Source: Paraphaeosphaeria minitans (Eukaryota; Ascomycota; Dothideomycetes; Pleosporales; Didymosphaeriaceae). Taken from it: a stretch of 64,000 nt of DNA. Location: positions 2,604,001-2,668,000 of the forward strand of contig WJXW01000003.1 in assembly GCA_015832175.1 (NCBI GenBank), read 5' to 3'. The position numbers and the translations under genes are program-made. This document shows positions 25,434-36,194 of this stretch, in pieces. The notes beneath the pieces are model-generated. The model saw nothing but the letters and a program-made list of their open reading frames with translations, was not told where the DNA came from and did not search any database. Position 1 is the stretch's first letter. Every line of letters starts with the position of its first letter.

Positions 25434-26955
25434 TATATATATATAGAGCACAGCTAGGGCCTATCCCTTTATATATAAAGACAGAGACACTATATATAGA
25501 GCTATACTAGTAGTAGTAGCTAGAAACCTAGACTACTTTTACCTAATAAACTATATTATATAAAGAGGCTAGACACTCCTAGTCTCCTTAATAACTAGAA
25601 GATTATGCTTCTATCTAGCTAGATAAAATTATTCTCTTTTAAAATGCTTAGAGTAAAGAGAATAACTACACTAGTAGGCTATATAACATTTTAGTAGATA
25701 AGGCAAGAATTTTTAGAGAACTATACTATAGGCTAGGCATACTATAGGACTAGTATATAAACATCTTCCTAGGAATCCTTTCTAATTGTGTGAGCACCTA
25801 CTACTTCTATAATATTAGACTAGGACTTCTATAGGATAAATTATACAATAGACTAAATAGGCACTTTAACACTAGTGTTAATTATAATTAGTACTAGATA
25901 GACTAGATTACTCTTACCTTTAAACACTATAAAAGGGATAATCTAGCCGCTACATTGCATAAGGCTCTAGGAGTAATAATTAATAAGCTTACCTTAGCCT
26001 AAAGGGCTCTTAGATAAGGCTTTAGTAGTAAACTATAACTATATACTACTATTATATAAGTATACTATAGCTATCCTAACCTTAAATAAGCTATATTTAA
26101 CCCTAAAAATATAGTAAAAGGCTTACTTAGTAACTTTTATGCGTTACTCTAAGTTACTAAAAATAGGAAGAAGTTATAGTTTTTCTAAAATAGTAAAGAG
26201 GTGTACTACACTAATTAATAATATAATAATTCTAATTATATAAGAGGATCTAGCCCCTCTAAAAGCAGAATAACCTTTAAACTAAAAAGAAGGGGCAACT
26301 TTAGAAGTGTAAGCTCTTATATAAAGTAAAAATACTTTATATACTATAAAGAAGGATACTAGTTAACTAACTATCTACTAAACGATACCTAGTAAGCTAG
26401 AAGGTAATACATATTATTATACGCTAACTTCTATAAACACGAACCCTCTACTATAGATATATAAGTATATATCCTTAACTTTAAAAGAGAGCTAGAGGAT
26501 AAAGACTATTGTATAAAAAAAGAGGAAGATAAACAAGACTAATAAAGTAATAAAGAAGAAGTATAGAAGGCTACCTTATACCTTACTTCTATTATATACT
26601 TTTATCGCACGACTAGGAGACATCCTTCTATACCTACTTACTAAGACCTAGCGCTAAGTATTATATTACTTAACACCCTACCTTTTATTTATGTATAAGA
26701 TATATGCCTAGAAAGAGCCTTATTATATATTGCGACTCTACTACTGTGCAAAGGGGTAGAGTAAGAACTAAGTAGGCTAGCTTTTACTATCTATTTACAT
26801 AAAAGTAGGTGTAAATAGGACCTCTGCTACATAGAAACACTACACCTACCTTACAACCTATTCTAATAGAGGAAGGCTAACTATATAGATAAAAGAGGAT
26901 AGGAAAGGGAAGCGTATTATAGATATAAGCTATTACATAAAAGAAAAGTTACTAG
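25434..26955 (+). pseudogene. Cop-B outer: gag 3' part joined to the 3' tail
   Basis: Resumes gag exactly where 10431 stopped and continues to the zinc-knuckle region (about 26330-26360) and acidic linker. Near 26610 the sequence jumps (CGACTAG/GAGACATCC) into the tail that precedes the 3' LTR in the full element (inner copy near 24855). Everything from protease to RNase H is deleted. Cop-B3 has a join at the corresponding place. Confidence 0.75.
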
Positions 26956-27193
26956 TGTTTATATAGTTTATCGTACAAATAGCACTAAGTAAAATAGGGG
27001 CCTGCCTACCTATAGGGACCCGCATAAGGACCCACGACTTAGGTTAGCGCTAAGAGGCAGAGACTTTATAAGGTCCTTAGTGCCCCTTTATACAATAGAC
27101 CAGATGTAATTAATTAAACCTACTTCTTACCCTTTGCACAATAGTATACTATTAACCCTTAAATACTTAATTGCAGATTAAGCCAAACCTACA
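26956..27193 (+). repeat. Cop-B outer 3' LTR (238 bp)
   Basis: TGTTTATATAG to AAACCTACA, then CATAC. Confidence 0.85.
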
Positions 27194-27198
27194 CATAC

Positions 27199-28614
27199 CC
27201 TTTAAATAGATAAATAAGTGTAGAATGTTATTCTAACTCCTTATAACAGTATATATTATAGAACCTATTCTTGTTTATTTTAGGAATAATAAACGACTAC
27301 ACTTAGCAATCTCGCGCTAAGCGCCTACGCTAAATAAGAACGTATTAGTAAATAGTACCTAATTACCTACTACTTATGGAAATTTAATAACGCCAAAACA
27401 CGATACAACGTATATAATAAAGAACTCTACGCTATTATTAAACCCTTAAAGCACTAGAGGATTTACACGCTTAGTTACTTAACGCTAGAGATCTATATAG
27501 ATTATAAAAACCTTCTAAGATTTACGATAATAAAAGAACTTACGCCACAATAATAAAGATAGTTATAGACTACTAGGTAGCATAGGTTTAAAATTATCTA
27601 TATAGTAGGAAAAGAAAATAGCAGAGTAGACGCTCTTAGCTAATAAAGTAATCTAGTGAGAGAAAAAGTAAAAACCTTCCCTATAATCCTTTACAAAACT
27701 AAAGATAGATCTCTAGAACTAATAGTAAAGCTAAATTAACTTTTAGTAATTAACTAAGAAGTTCTGGAACATTTAGAGACTAAGGTTATCTAATAATACT
27801 ATAATAACCCTATGTATAGACACCTAGGTATCACAAAAACAATAGAACTTATTTAAAGAAATTACACCTTTAAGGGAATTAAAGAAGCTATAATAACCTA
27901 TATCTATAAATATATAGAATACTAGAGAAATAAACATAGTATATATATTAAATATAAAGAGATGCAAGTAATTAGAATACTAATAGCACTATGGGAAAAT
28001 ATTACTATGGATTTTGTTATAGGAATTCTAAACTCTAAGGACCTAATAATAGGAATTAAGTACGACAGTATATAAGTAATAGTCTGCTAACTAACTAAGG
28101 ATATTAAACTTATTCTATGCCTTAAAAGAATAACGGCAAAGGAACTCGCTTTTCTTATCCTAGCCTAACTAATTAGATATTACAAAATTCTAAAAACAAT
28201 TATTAGTAACAGAGATAACCTCTTTACGTTAAATTACTAGACAACGCTTATAGCCCTACTTAGAACAAAATAAAAGCTATTAACGGCTTACTATTCATAA
28301 ACAGACAGACAAATAGAACGTACAAACTAAAATACAGAAGCGTATCTACGCACCTACTGTAATAGTTAGAAAAATAACTAGGTTTTATTATTACCTATAG
28401 TATAGTTAGTCTATAATAACAAAGTATTAGCAGTATTATACACCGTTCTATATAAACTATAGAAGACACCCACATCTCTTTAATTAACGATTTCCTACCA
28501 CAATTAAAGCAAAAGAAGCTATAGATATAATAGAAAATATAAAGAAAATACACTAACAAGAAACCTTAAAAAAGCTAAGTAGTAATTAATTTCATACTAA
28601 ATCTAAAAACGAAA
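27199..28614 (+). pseudogene. Gypsy A1 RNase H and integrase
   Basis: Second half of A1 pol, colinear with A2 40015-41450. The RNase H part includes the GAYAK-type block and the HWR-like region near 27270-27560. The integrase has the zinc domain at about 27780-27900, a catalytic core with MDFVIGIL near 28005-28025 and a second-Asp region around 28200. The frame ends inside the integrase C-terminus, where it is joined to the 3' LTR remnant; the chromodomain present in A2 is missing. Confidence 0.75.
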
Positions 28615-28810
28615 AATGCGAGAGTAAGTCTCTTATACTTATGTTTAATCTGTTTATTAATCTATTGTTTAGATTGTAGTAGACTATATTGTTAACTCGT
28701 TACACTTTATAAGATACTACTATATTAATAAAACCTTTCACCTTTGTAAGTACTCCTGTCCAAGAACTAACCTTAACCCTTTAGGACTAGCTACCCTCTT
28801 AGATTTAACA
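28615..28810 (+). repeat. Gypsy A1 3' LTR, 5'-truncated
   Basis: Only the R-U5-like half remains (from GCGAGAGTAAGTCTC to GATTTAACA). U3, the polypurine tract and the pol end are missing. Confidence 0.75.
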
Positions 28811-29557
28811 CATATTTCTTATAGTTTAAATATAATAGGTTAGTGTATACTATTCTTATATATTACTATTCTACAAGTTAAGTCTCTGTCTTAGGGTTAG
28901 TATAGTTCTAAAAATTACTATATATCTAGGGTGTCCTATTACGATTTAGACTCTAGTGTGTAATTAGGTGTTATTAGGTTATCCTAGCTATATCTAGGCT
29001 ATAGGTAAGGTGTAAGAGATTTTAGTATCTCTTTTACTTCTAACCTTTTATCTATATTAAGGTATACGTCTTAGTTATCTTCTAGGTCTTTGTACAGTTA
29101 TAAGTTAGACAAATCTAATTAGTTGGATTCCTATTCCTTAATATTAAGTTTCTCTATAGTAGTTACTACTTCCTATAATTTATTAGTTACTTCTATACTT
29201 TTAACGTATAGTACGTTTAACTATATAGTATAGTAAACCTTATTCTTAAACTTATAGTTCCTGGCGATATAGCCTAGTTCGCTATATATAAAATATTTAC
29301 GTATTTTAGTTATCTTGTGTTAAGTTCTATCTAGGACCTATAGGTTAGGCTTATAAGAGCCCTGTCCTTTTCCTTTCTACCTTCCCTTAATTATAATATT
29401 ATACTAGATTCCTTCTATACACTACAGTCTATAAGAGTCTCTTTTTTAAAATATGTTTAGAGTGGCGTAGAAGTTAATCGTGTTACGTAGTAGTCTAAAA
29501 CTTAGTTGTGTATAGGAGTTATACTAAAATTCTTAGTTTAAGTTATACTAATCTATA
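28811..29557 (-). pseudogene. Gypsy A0 gag 3' half
   Basis: The minus strand encodes gag and its CCHC box; the plus-strand sequence near 29265-29310 is the complement of the CKYFIYSELGYIARN-like motif seen in A1 and A2. It is interrupted on the right by Cop-B3 after the CTATA target. Confidence 0.65.
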
Positions 29558-31742
29558 TGTCTATACATTTTATTGTACAAATAGCACTAAGTGAAATAGG
29601 GGCCTGCCTACCTATAGGGACCCGCACAAGGACCCACTACTTAGGTTAGCGCTAAGAGGCAGAGACTTCATAAGGCCCTACCTACTTATAAGGACGCGCA
29701 CAAGGATCCCCTACTTAGGTCAGCGCCAAGAGGCAGAGACTTTATAAGGTCCTTAGTGCCCCTTTGTACGATAGACTAGACGTAATTAATTAAACCTACT
29801 TTTTACCCTTTACACAATAGTATACTATTAACCCTTAAATACTTAATTATAGATTAAGCTAAACTAACACTAATTAGTAGTTAATTCAAATTAACTACAA
29901 ACTAGCAAGGTCTAAAAACAGAGCGCCCTATAAGCTAGATGCGTAGGCTCTATATTATTACCTTTACTAGAGATTAAATTTTAGATTATATAATAAGTAG
30001 AAATAAAGCGCGCACATCTATAAAGAGTCGCATAATTTAGTCTAAGCTATTCTATAGAAAAGAAAGGAGATAGTAAGCATATTTATAACCCTAAAAAACA
30101 CGTCGCATAATTAAACTAGTAATAACTAAACATAAACACATCGCACAATTAAACCAGCGACACACTAATACAGTCTAGTTACATAATTTAATAAGATAAC
30201 AACATAGCACTAGGACTAAAAGACTTCCTAGAGGAATCTATACAAGAAGGAATCGCATAATAAGCTACTTAAAAAGATAACTTAGAATAGCTTTAATAAG
30301 TAGAGGAAGTAATAAATATTAAGGCTATTACCTTAAGAGGAGAGATTATACAAAAGTACTAGATAGATAGAGTAAATCTATATAGCCACCTACCCCCTTC
30401 TCTAAAATAGCTAAACACTTATATAGTGTATATAATTACGTAGTCTTGCGTAAGCAGCCTTAAAGGTAAAGAGGTAATTTCTTTTTTTACTAAAGATTTT
30501 AATAACTAAAAGGAGAAAACCTTTAATAAGATTAGTTATATAGTAAGAAGAGAGCTTATTACTTTTCTTATAAAGGAAGGCTTTGTTGCTACTAATACTA
30601 TAGTAAAGGACACCTATATAAAGAAACTCTTTAAACTATTACAGCTTAACTATAAGCTATAGACCTTTTGTACAATAACACTGTAACTGTAACCTAAACT
30701 ACTTTATATAATTCTAATAAAGTAACCTACACTATCTATAGGCAATGCATATACACATAGAGCATAGCTAGGGCCTATCCCTATACGTGCGAGGACATAG
30801 ACACTATATATAGAGCTACACTAGTAGTAATAGCCTAAAACCTAGACTACTTTTGCCTAATAAACTATATTGTATAAAGAGGCTAGACACTCTTAGTCTC
30901 TTTAATAACTAGGAAATTATACTTCTATCTAGCTAGATAATATTATCTTTAACTTTAAAGGAGAGCTAGAGGATAAAGACTGTTATATAAAAAAGGAGGA
31001 AGATAAATAAGACTAATAGAGTAATAAAGAAGAAGCACAGAAAGCTACCTTATACTTTACTTCTACTATATACCTTTATTATATAACTAGGAGCGATTCT
31101 TCTATACCTATTTACTAAGACCTAGCGCTAAGTATTGTATTACTTAACACCCTACTTTCTATTTACATATAGGACATATACCTAGAAAGAGCCTTATTAT
31201 ATAATACAACTCTACTACTATGTAAAAGGGTAGGGTAAGAACTAAGTAGGTTAGCTATTACTACCTATTTGTATAAGAGTAGGTGTAAATAGAACCTCTA
31301 CTATATAACAACACTGCACCTACCTCACAACCTGTTCTAATAGGGGAAGGCCAACTATATAGATAGAGAAGGATAGGAAAGGGAAAGTATATAATAGATA
31401 TAAGCTATTACATAAAAAAAAAGTTACTAGTGTCTATATAGTTTATTATATAAATAGTACTAAGTAAAATAGGGGCCTACCTACTTATAGGAACCTGCAT
31501 AAGAACCCACTACTTAAGTTAGCGCTAAGAGGTAGAGACTTTATAAGGCCCTACCTACCTATAAGGACCTGCACAAGGACCCCCTGCTTAGGTTAGCGCC
31601 AAGAGGTAGAGACTTTATAAGGTCCTTAGTGCCCCTTTGTACAATAGACCAGACGTAATTAATTAAACCTACTTCTTACCCTTTGCACGATAGTATACTA
31701 TTAACCCTTAAATACTTAATTGCAGATTGAGCCAAACCAACA
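29558..31742 (+). mobile_element. Cop-B3: 2.2-kb non-autonomous copia derivative
   Basis: Two 312-bp LTRs (29558-29869 and 31431-31742) and a perfect CTATA duplication (29553-29557 and 31743-31747). The internal part has the leader and first part of gag, a deletion within gag (join near 30945), the acidic linker, then the same kind of jump to the 3' tail (about 31085) as in Cop-B outer. It has no pol, so it must have been moved by a full-length Cop-B. Both LTRs carry the internal duplication. Confidence 0.9.
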
Positions 31743-32354
31743 CTATATTAATTTAAATAGATTCTTTATATAGGTTCTTTAAGGTTAGCGTTATTCCTCC
31801 GCTGTGTAGGAGTTCTTTTCTAATAAACCTCTTAAGGCCTTATCTATATATTATCTTTAGGGCGTTATTACCCTAGTTAAGCTATACTATATAGTGTTAC
31901 AAAGCTACTGCGTACGTAGCTACTAATATAGTTTATTTAAGATTCTAGATTAATTATTTAGTAATTAGTACTTTATTTGTAACTCTGAATAACTGTTTAA
32001 GTTAGGAATAGAAGGTAGTATAGTCTTTAATAATTTTATTAACTTAGTTACTATTACTGTTCTCTTCTGTAAGGTATATTATAATATATAGGTTAATCTA
32101 ATTAGCAGCTTATCCTCTTATATACATAGCTATAAGTAAGACCTTATCCTTATCTTTCTATTCTTTTCTAGAGAAGTAGAAGTATAGGTTAAGCTATAAG
32201 AGCTATATATTAGTCTTAACATAGTTACTATTATATAGGTTAGGTTTTACTACCTTATTATAGGTATTACTAATTAGTATAATCCTGTTAGTAGTAGCTA
32301 AAGCGGTTAAAGAAGTAGGAGTTTGTATAGTACTTATATTAAGGGTATTTAAGA
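31743..32354 (-). pseudogene. Gypsy A0 gag 5' end and leader
   Basis: The reverse complement corresponds to A2 near 36660-37270, ending at the sequence just inside the 5' LTR (AACATCTTAAA... form). RIP stops throughout. The right edge is the LTR boundary TGTTAAATC. Confidence 0.65.
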
Positions 32355-32649
32355 TGTTAAATCTAAGGGGGTAGCTAGTCCTAAAGGGTTAAGGTTAGTT
32401 CTTATATATAAGTATAGAGAGTCTATCCTCGCGTTTCTATATACTAAGGTGATTATTCTAACTAATCACACTAATTAAGGTAATTAGACTATACTTCGTA
32501 ATTAGTGCTATAGTCTACTTAGTCTACTTAGTGTGCCAAGGGCACTAATTACACTAAATAGGTTACGTAACACTAACTGCGGCGTACACGCTACTTTATA
32601 AAATAGTTATATATGTGGTCTACGTAATTACGCGCTTTAGATCTTAACA
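32355..32649 (-). repeat. Gypsy A0 5' LTR (variant U3)
   Basis: Plus-strand ends TGTTAAATCT and GATCTTAACA. It shares the R-U5 side with the other gypsy-A LTRs. It has a U3 of its own, with repeated TAGTCTACT and an AATTA-rich stretch that also occurs at 54739-54900. It is 295 bp, shorter than the 473-bp form. Confidence 0.75.
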
Positions 32650-32656
32650 CTAGCTA

Positions 32657-33400
32657 GATTATATTTATTATTTAAAGGTATTCTAACTTAGCTTCTTCTA
32701 GCGCCCCTAGGCGCTAACTAGTCTAAATAGGCGGAAAGAGGAGTATATTACTTATTTAGCTAACTTAGTGTAGGAGATATACTTAAGCGTAAAGGTCTTT
32801 TTTCTAATAGTTTCTAAATCTCTTAGTTCTAGGTATAGCGTCGTGTAGATTCGAAAGTGTCTACTATTATATATTAATAGTAATAGGGAGAAGCCCTTTG
32901 AAGCTAGATTACTTATATATAAAAAGAGTAATTTAAATATAAGAAGTTAGGTATAAGTAATAGAGCTTTAACTTGAGACGTTAAATAAGTATAATATTAG
33001 TAGTAGAATAGACAGATTACTGCTAGATTACTCTATTAGCGATAGAATTATATATCTATAGGTTAGGTAATCTCCATCTATATTAGGCTAGTCCTTCCTA
33101 TATTAGGGCCCAGCCAGATACCTAGGGTTCGAACAGAATATCTAAAGCGTATTAAAGAAGAGGATTAGCTTAGTTATAACCTCTGTTAAGTGTCTCTTAT
33201 AGATAAAATACACTTATAGTAATATATAGATAATATTTATAGTACTATCTTATAAGTGTGCGTATTAGTAAGGGAGGTCTTAAGGGTTTTAAGACGTTAG
33301 AATAATAAGCTAAGTAAATCTAATTAGTTTTATTAATATAGGTTCTGCATTTCCATCTATAGACTAATTATAATACCATAGACTATTATAGTATATTAGA
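32657..33400 (-). pseudogene. Decayed unknown gene, about 240 readable codons
   Basis: One minus-strand frame runs from about 33397 to 32690 with internal stops only TAA or TAG, mostly where Gln or Trp would fit, so this was probably a coding sequence hit by RIP. Readable pieces include IYYNSLWYYN, SIDGNAEPI, CSNPRYLAGP, SNLASKGFSLLLL and LELRDLETIRKKTF. The overall character is a helical, Leu-rich soluble protein. I do not recognise a domain. It sits between the A0 LTR and DNA transposon F1. Confidence 0.4.
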
Positions 33401-33881
33401 GGGTCTAGGCGTAATTGCGGGTGCCTTTTTCTAGCCTAACCCTATTTTGGGATTTATTAAGTTTCCTATTTTCCGTCTTAATTTATATTAAATTTCAGGT
33501 CTCCTTTTCCCTCTGTCTAGTCGCTAACACTATATACCGCTCTTAGGTGTCTATTTTGGCGTCGCCGGTAGGGGTTTATCGTGGCCCTGTTGTGTGGAGA
33601 CGTTAACAAGATACTATTAGAATATGTGGCTAAGCCATTAGAGGCGTATAGCAGGGCGTGCTCTCTATAGACACTAACATTCTTTACCGCGTAGGATGTT
33701 TAACTAACGTGCAGACAAGCGAAGTTAACTTAATACTAGAGTAGAAGCATAGAAAGCTAATTCTCCTAGAGCTAGAGTTATACAGACAAGCGAAGCGTAG
33801 GTTAAGATAAATAAGGTTATACTAGAGCTATAGATAGTTTTAGTAGCATTAGTCTAGTACTGTAACTACTAGTACTGTAAA
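33401..33881. other. Spacer with a weakly mutated patch
   Basis: 33405-33640 keeps CA, TG and GC-rich words (GGCGTCGCCGGTAGGGG) and looks less affected by RIP than its surroundings. A direct repeat CAGACAAGCGAAG occurs near 33712 and 33782. No gene was seen. Confidence 0.4.
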
Positions 33882-34962
33882 ATCTTAGATAAAACCCCTA
33901 TGCTAGGCTTAAATAGGCAGTTTGGTCCTCTAATTAGGTGTTATAGAGCGGGGCTAGAAAACCTATAGTAGTAAACCTTAGTATAAAAAACGCTTAGATT
34001 AACTATAGGGGGATATATTCTACCCTACCTTAATAGTGTAGTAGAGGATCTATACTACTACTATAGCATATACTATGCCTCTAGCTTGGGCTAGAAAAGT
34101 AGTGTAGGCTACCTATATAGTAACTATAATAGCTACCTCTACTATATAGTACTCTCTATTTTAACCTAGTATACTATTAAATTAGCTCTAGTAGTGCTCT
34201 AGCTTTAGTATCTACAGCCTTATACTAGTATCTTAGTATTATTAAAGTTGTTAGTGTAAAGAGGAGGTAGAGGCTAGAGGATAAAGGGTAACCTTCTAGA
34301 CCTTCTAGTACCTTCTCTTCCCTAGTACTAATTACCTAGAATAGTAGAGACTAGGGTAATAGAGGGCAGATTGAACGTAGTTAAATAGAGCAATAAAACC
34401 TTAGGTATAGGCTTAGAATTGCTATCTAGGATAGAGAGTACACATAGAAGGTAACTCTCCTTATATATATATAGTAGAGATTCTAGAGTATTCTACTTAG
34501 TAATTCTCTACTATCTATAACGTTACCTATAACGTCACCTATAACGTCACCTTATAACGTCACCTATAACGTTACCTAGTATCCATAGGGCTATGACGTC
34601 ATTATGACGTCATTATAGAAAGTTCTAGAATATAGAAAAGGTAACTCTAGGAACCTTTAAAGGTTACCTATTCCTTATAGTTAGTAATGTCTGTAGAGTG
34701 TTAGAGAAGCCTACACAAATAGATAGGTACTATATATAGATAACTTATACTTATACTATAATTACTGTACTATAGGTGGGTAGGTGGGTAGATAAGTAGG
34801 TAGGTATGTAGGTAGGTATAAGGTTACCTTCTACGCAACTAACGTTTAGATTAAATAATTTTCTAGCCCTACACAGCCCTATAATATAATACCTAATTAG
34901 AGAACTAAATTGTCTATTTAAGTCTAGCATAGGAGTTTTATCTAAGATTTTGCAGTAGTATA
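33882..34962 (+). mobile_element. DNA transposon F1, internally deleted (MITE-like)
   Basis: Terminal inverted repeats CTGTAAAATCTTAGATAAAACCCC (left; RIP form of CTGCAAAATCTCAG...) and its complement ending GATTTTGCAG (right). Flanks read TAGTA on both sides, or TA if the short duplication of Tc1/mariner relatives is meant. The left about 370 bp matches the right end of F2 and the right about 280 bp matches the left end of F2, so F1 is inverted relative to F2. It contains no transposase. A solo LTR G (34255-34679) sits inside; without it F1 is about 0.65 kb. Confidence 0.65.
34255..34679 (-). mobile_element. Solo LTR G1 with CRE-like array
   Basis: TGTAAAGAGG to TTCCTTATA, 425 bp, with a perfect GTTAG duplication on both sides (34250-34254 and 34680-34684). 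It holds a tandem array of TATAACGTCACC units (about 34515-34575) and two full TGACGTCA palindromes near 34592-34612, the consensus of ATF/CREB-type bZIP factors. A TATATATAT box lies at about 34463. Confidence 0.85.
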
Positions 34963-35212
34963 GAATTAAGGTCTAGAAGTCTTTTAGACCCCCTATATAC
35001 TCCTTTTATATGCCAAAATCACAAATAGATTGATTAGCGTATAGAGGTACCTCGCTCCCTATATTAGTGCTGCGTTGCTTACGCTTATTTAACTACTTCG
35101 CTATGGCTCTAGTATCTATAATAGTTTCTATTAAGCTATTAGATTCCTTAAAAATGCCATAATATATTAGAGCCTTTATTTATTATATAAGACTCTTGGC
35201 TTATAGTGTACT
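34963..35212. other. Spacer between F1 and F2
   Basis: About 250 bp of RIP-affected DNA between two facing-away transposon ends. The flanking TIR regions form an inverted repeat of roughly 280 bp per arm around it. No gene was seen. Confidence 0.6.
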
Positions 35213-35354
35213 ATAAAATCTTAGATAAAACCCCTATACTAGACTTAAATAGGCAGTTTGGTCCTCTAATTAGGTATTACAGAGTAGGGCTATATAGGGC
35301 TAGAAAATTATTTAATCTAAACGTTAGTTGCGTAGGAGGTAACCTTACGCCTAC

Positions 35355-35400
35355 CTACCTACCTACCTACCTACCTACCTACCTACTTACTTACCCACCT
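35355..35400 (+). repeat. Tetranucleotide microsatellite (CTAC)n in the F2 subterminal region
   Basis: Repeats of CTAC/CTAT about ten units long; the complementary (GTAG)n lies at 34775-34815 in the matching arm of F1. It belongs to the ancestral F end, since both copies share it. Confidence 0.8.
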
Positions 35401-35959
35401 ATAGTACAGTAATTATAGTATAAGTATAAGTTACCCATATATAGTGCCTATCTATTTGTGTAGGCTTCTCTAACGCTCTATAAATATTACTAACAACTTT
35501 AATAATGCTAAAATATTTAACATTAGCTAAATATACGCCTTAGTATATAGGTAACTAATAGATATATATATAACTAAAACATTAGGTCTATCTCTTGTGA
35601 ATAATACTAGGCGTTATAGAGGCTAGTTAAAAGAGAGATATTTCCCTAATATAGACTCTTTTAACGTTACTAATATAAGACTGTAGATACTAAAGCTAAG
35701 GCGCTACTAGAGCTAATTTAATAGTATACTAGATTAAAATAGAAAGTACTATATAGTAGAGGTAGCTATTATAGTTACTGCGTAGGTAGCCTATACTACT
35801 TTCCTAGCCATAGCTAGATTAGTAGTGCTGTTACTCCTATATCTAGTACTTTACACATTATGTATATATTTCTAGCCCTAGTTATATAATAAATACACAT
35901 TAAACTACTCTACTTTTATACGTACTATTTTCTACTTTACATAGCACCTCTACTTATCT

Positions 35960-36189
35960 TACTACTAGCACTTCTTTTTTCCTACACGACTAGCCTTATC
36001 TAGTAGAGAGTATTTCCTCTTTTTTACTAGCGCTAGTAATACTGTAGACGCTAATATTTTAGCACCTATAGGCCCTAGTAATGGACTTACTAGGGGAGAG
36101 GATAGAGGCGTTAATAGTCTAGACGTAGAAGGTAAAGGCGTATAGGTAGATAAAGTAGGGCGTGTAGGTGTAGGTGCAGGTGCTAGGGC
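35960..36189 (-). pseudogene. F2 transposase C-terminal tail
   Basis: Minus-strand frame rich in Pro, Thr and Ser (APAPTPTRPTLSTYTPLPS), then a Leu/Gly/Val segment and a Lys-rich end (LVKKRKYSLLDKASRVGKKK). It is in phase with the transposase frame on the other side of A2 (ending near 42982) if A2 and one TAGGG copy are removed. It is therefore read as the tail of the same protein and not as a free ORF; the in-phase ATG belongs to the A2 LTR. Confidence 0.5.
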
Positions 36190-36194
36190 TAGGG

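Larger units (their letters stand above)
9224..27193 (+). mobile_element. Cop-B outer: deleted Ty1/copia element inserted in A1
   Basis: Bounded by LTRs at 9224-9535 and 26956-27193 and by a perfect 5-bp target duplication CATAC (9219-9223 and 27194-27198). Own internal sequence is 9536-10431 plus 25434-26955; the rest is the inner Cop-B. It retains the gag region and the last 0.3 kb before the 3' LTR. The whole protease-integrase-RT-RNase H part is missing, so it is a non-autonomous derivative of about 3 kb. The two LTRs differ in length (312 and 238 bp) because the left one carries an internal duplication. Confidence 0.85.
5133..28810 (+). mobile_element. Gypsy A1, split by the Cop-B nest
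   Basis: Ty3/gypsy chromovirus-type element. Own sequence: 5' LTR 5133-5608, gag-PR-RT 5740-9218, RNase H-IN 27199-28614, partial 3' LTR 28615-28810. The break is exact by comparison with uninterrupted A2, where the corresponding sequence around 40005-40025 is continuous. The inserted DNA is flanked by CATAC on both sides. The 3' end has lost the chromodomain region and most of U3: the frame jumps from the integrase C-terminus straight into the middle of the LTR. The flanks of A1 (CCTTT and CATAT) do not match, consistent with rearrangement at that end. Confidence 0.8.
4240..32649 (-). mobile_element. Gypsy A0 (minus strand), outermost host of the nested cluster
   Basis: Its own parts are 4240-5132 (protease-side pol), 28811-29557 (gag 3' half with CCHC), 31743-32354 (gag 5' end) and a 5' LTR at 32355-32649. 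The order, read on the minus strand, is colinear with Gyp-A. It is interrupted by A1 at 5133-28810 and by Cop-B3 at 29558-31742. The left end is truncated next to Rep-1, so RT, RNase H, integrase and the 3' LTR are missing. RIP is heavy. The element identity is supported by gag, zinc knuckle and LTR end sequence; contiguity across A1 is inferred from segment order because A1 shows no target duplication. Confidence 0.65.

Noticed and set aside
34775..34815. Degenerate telomere repeat
   Set aside because: The unit is GTAG/GGTA, not TTAGGG, and it is shared by both F copies as part of the transposon end.
35206..35412. 68-codon frame at the F2 left end
   Set aside because: Consists of the inverted repeat and the CTAC microsatellite.
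34686..35485. Single hairpin transposon or palindrome
   Set aside because: The two arms are the outer ends of two separate elements (F1 and F2) facing away from each other, each with its own second end elsewhere.
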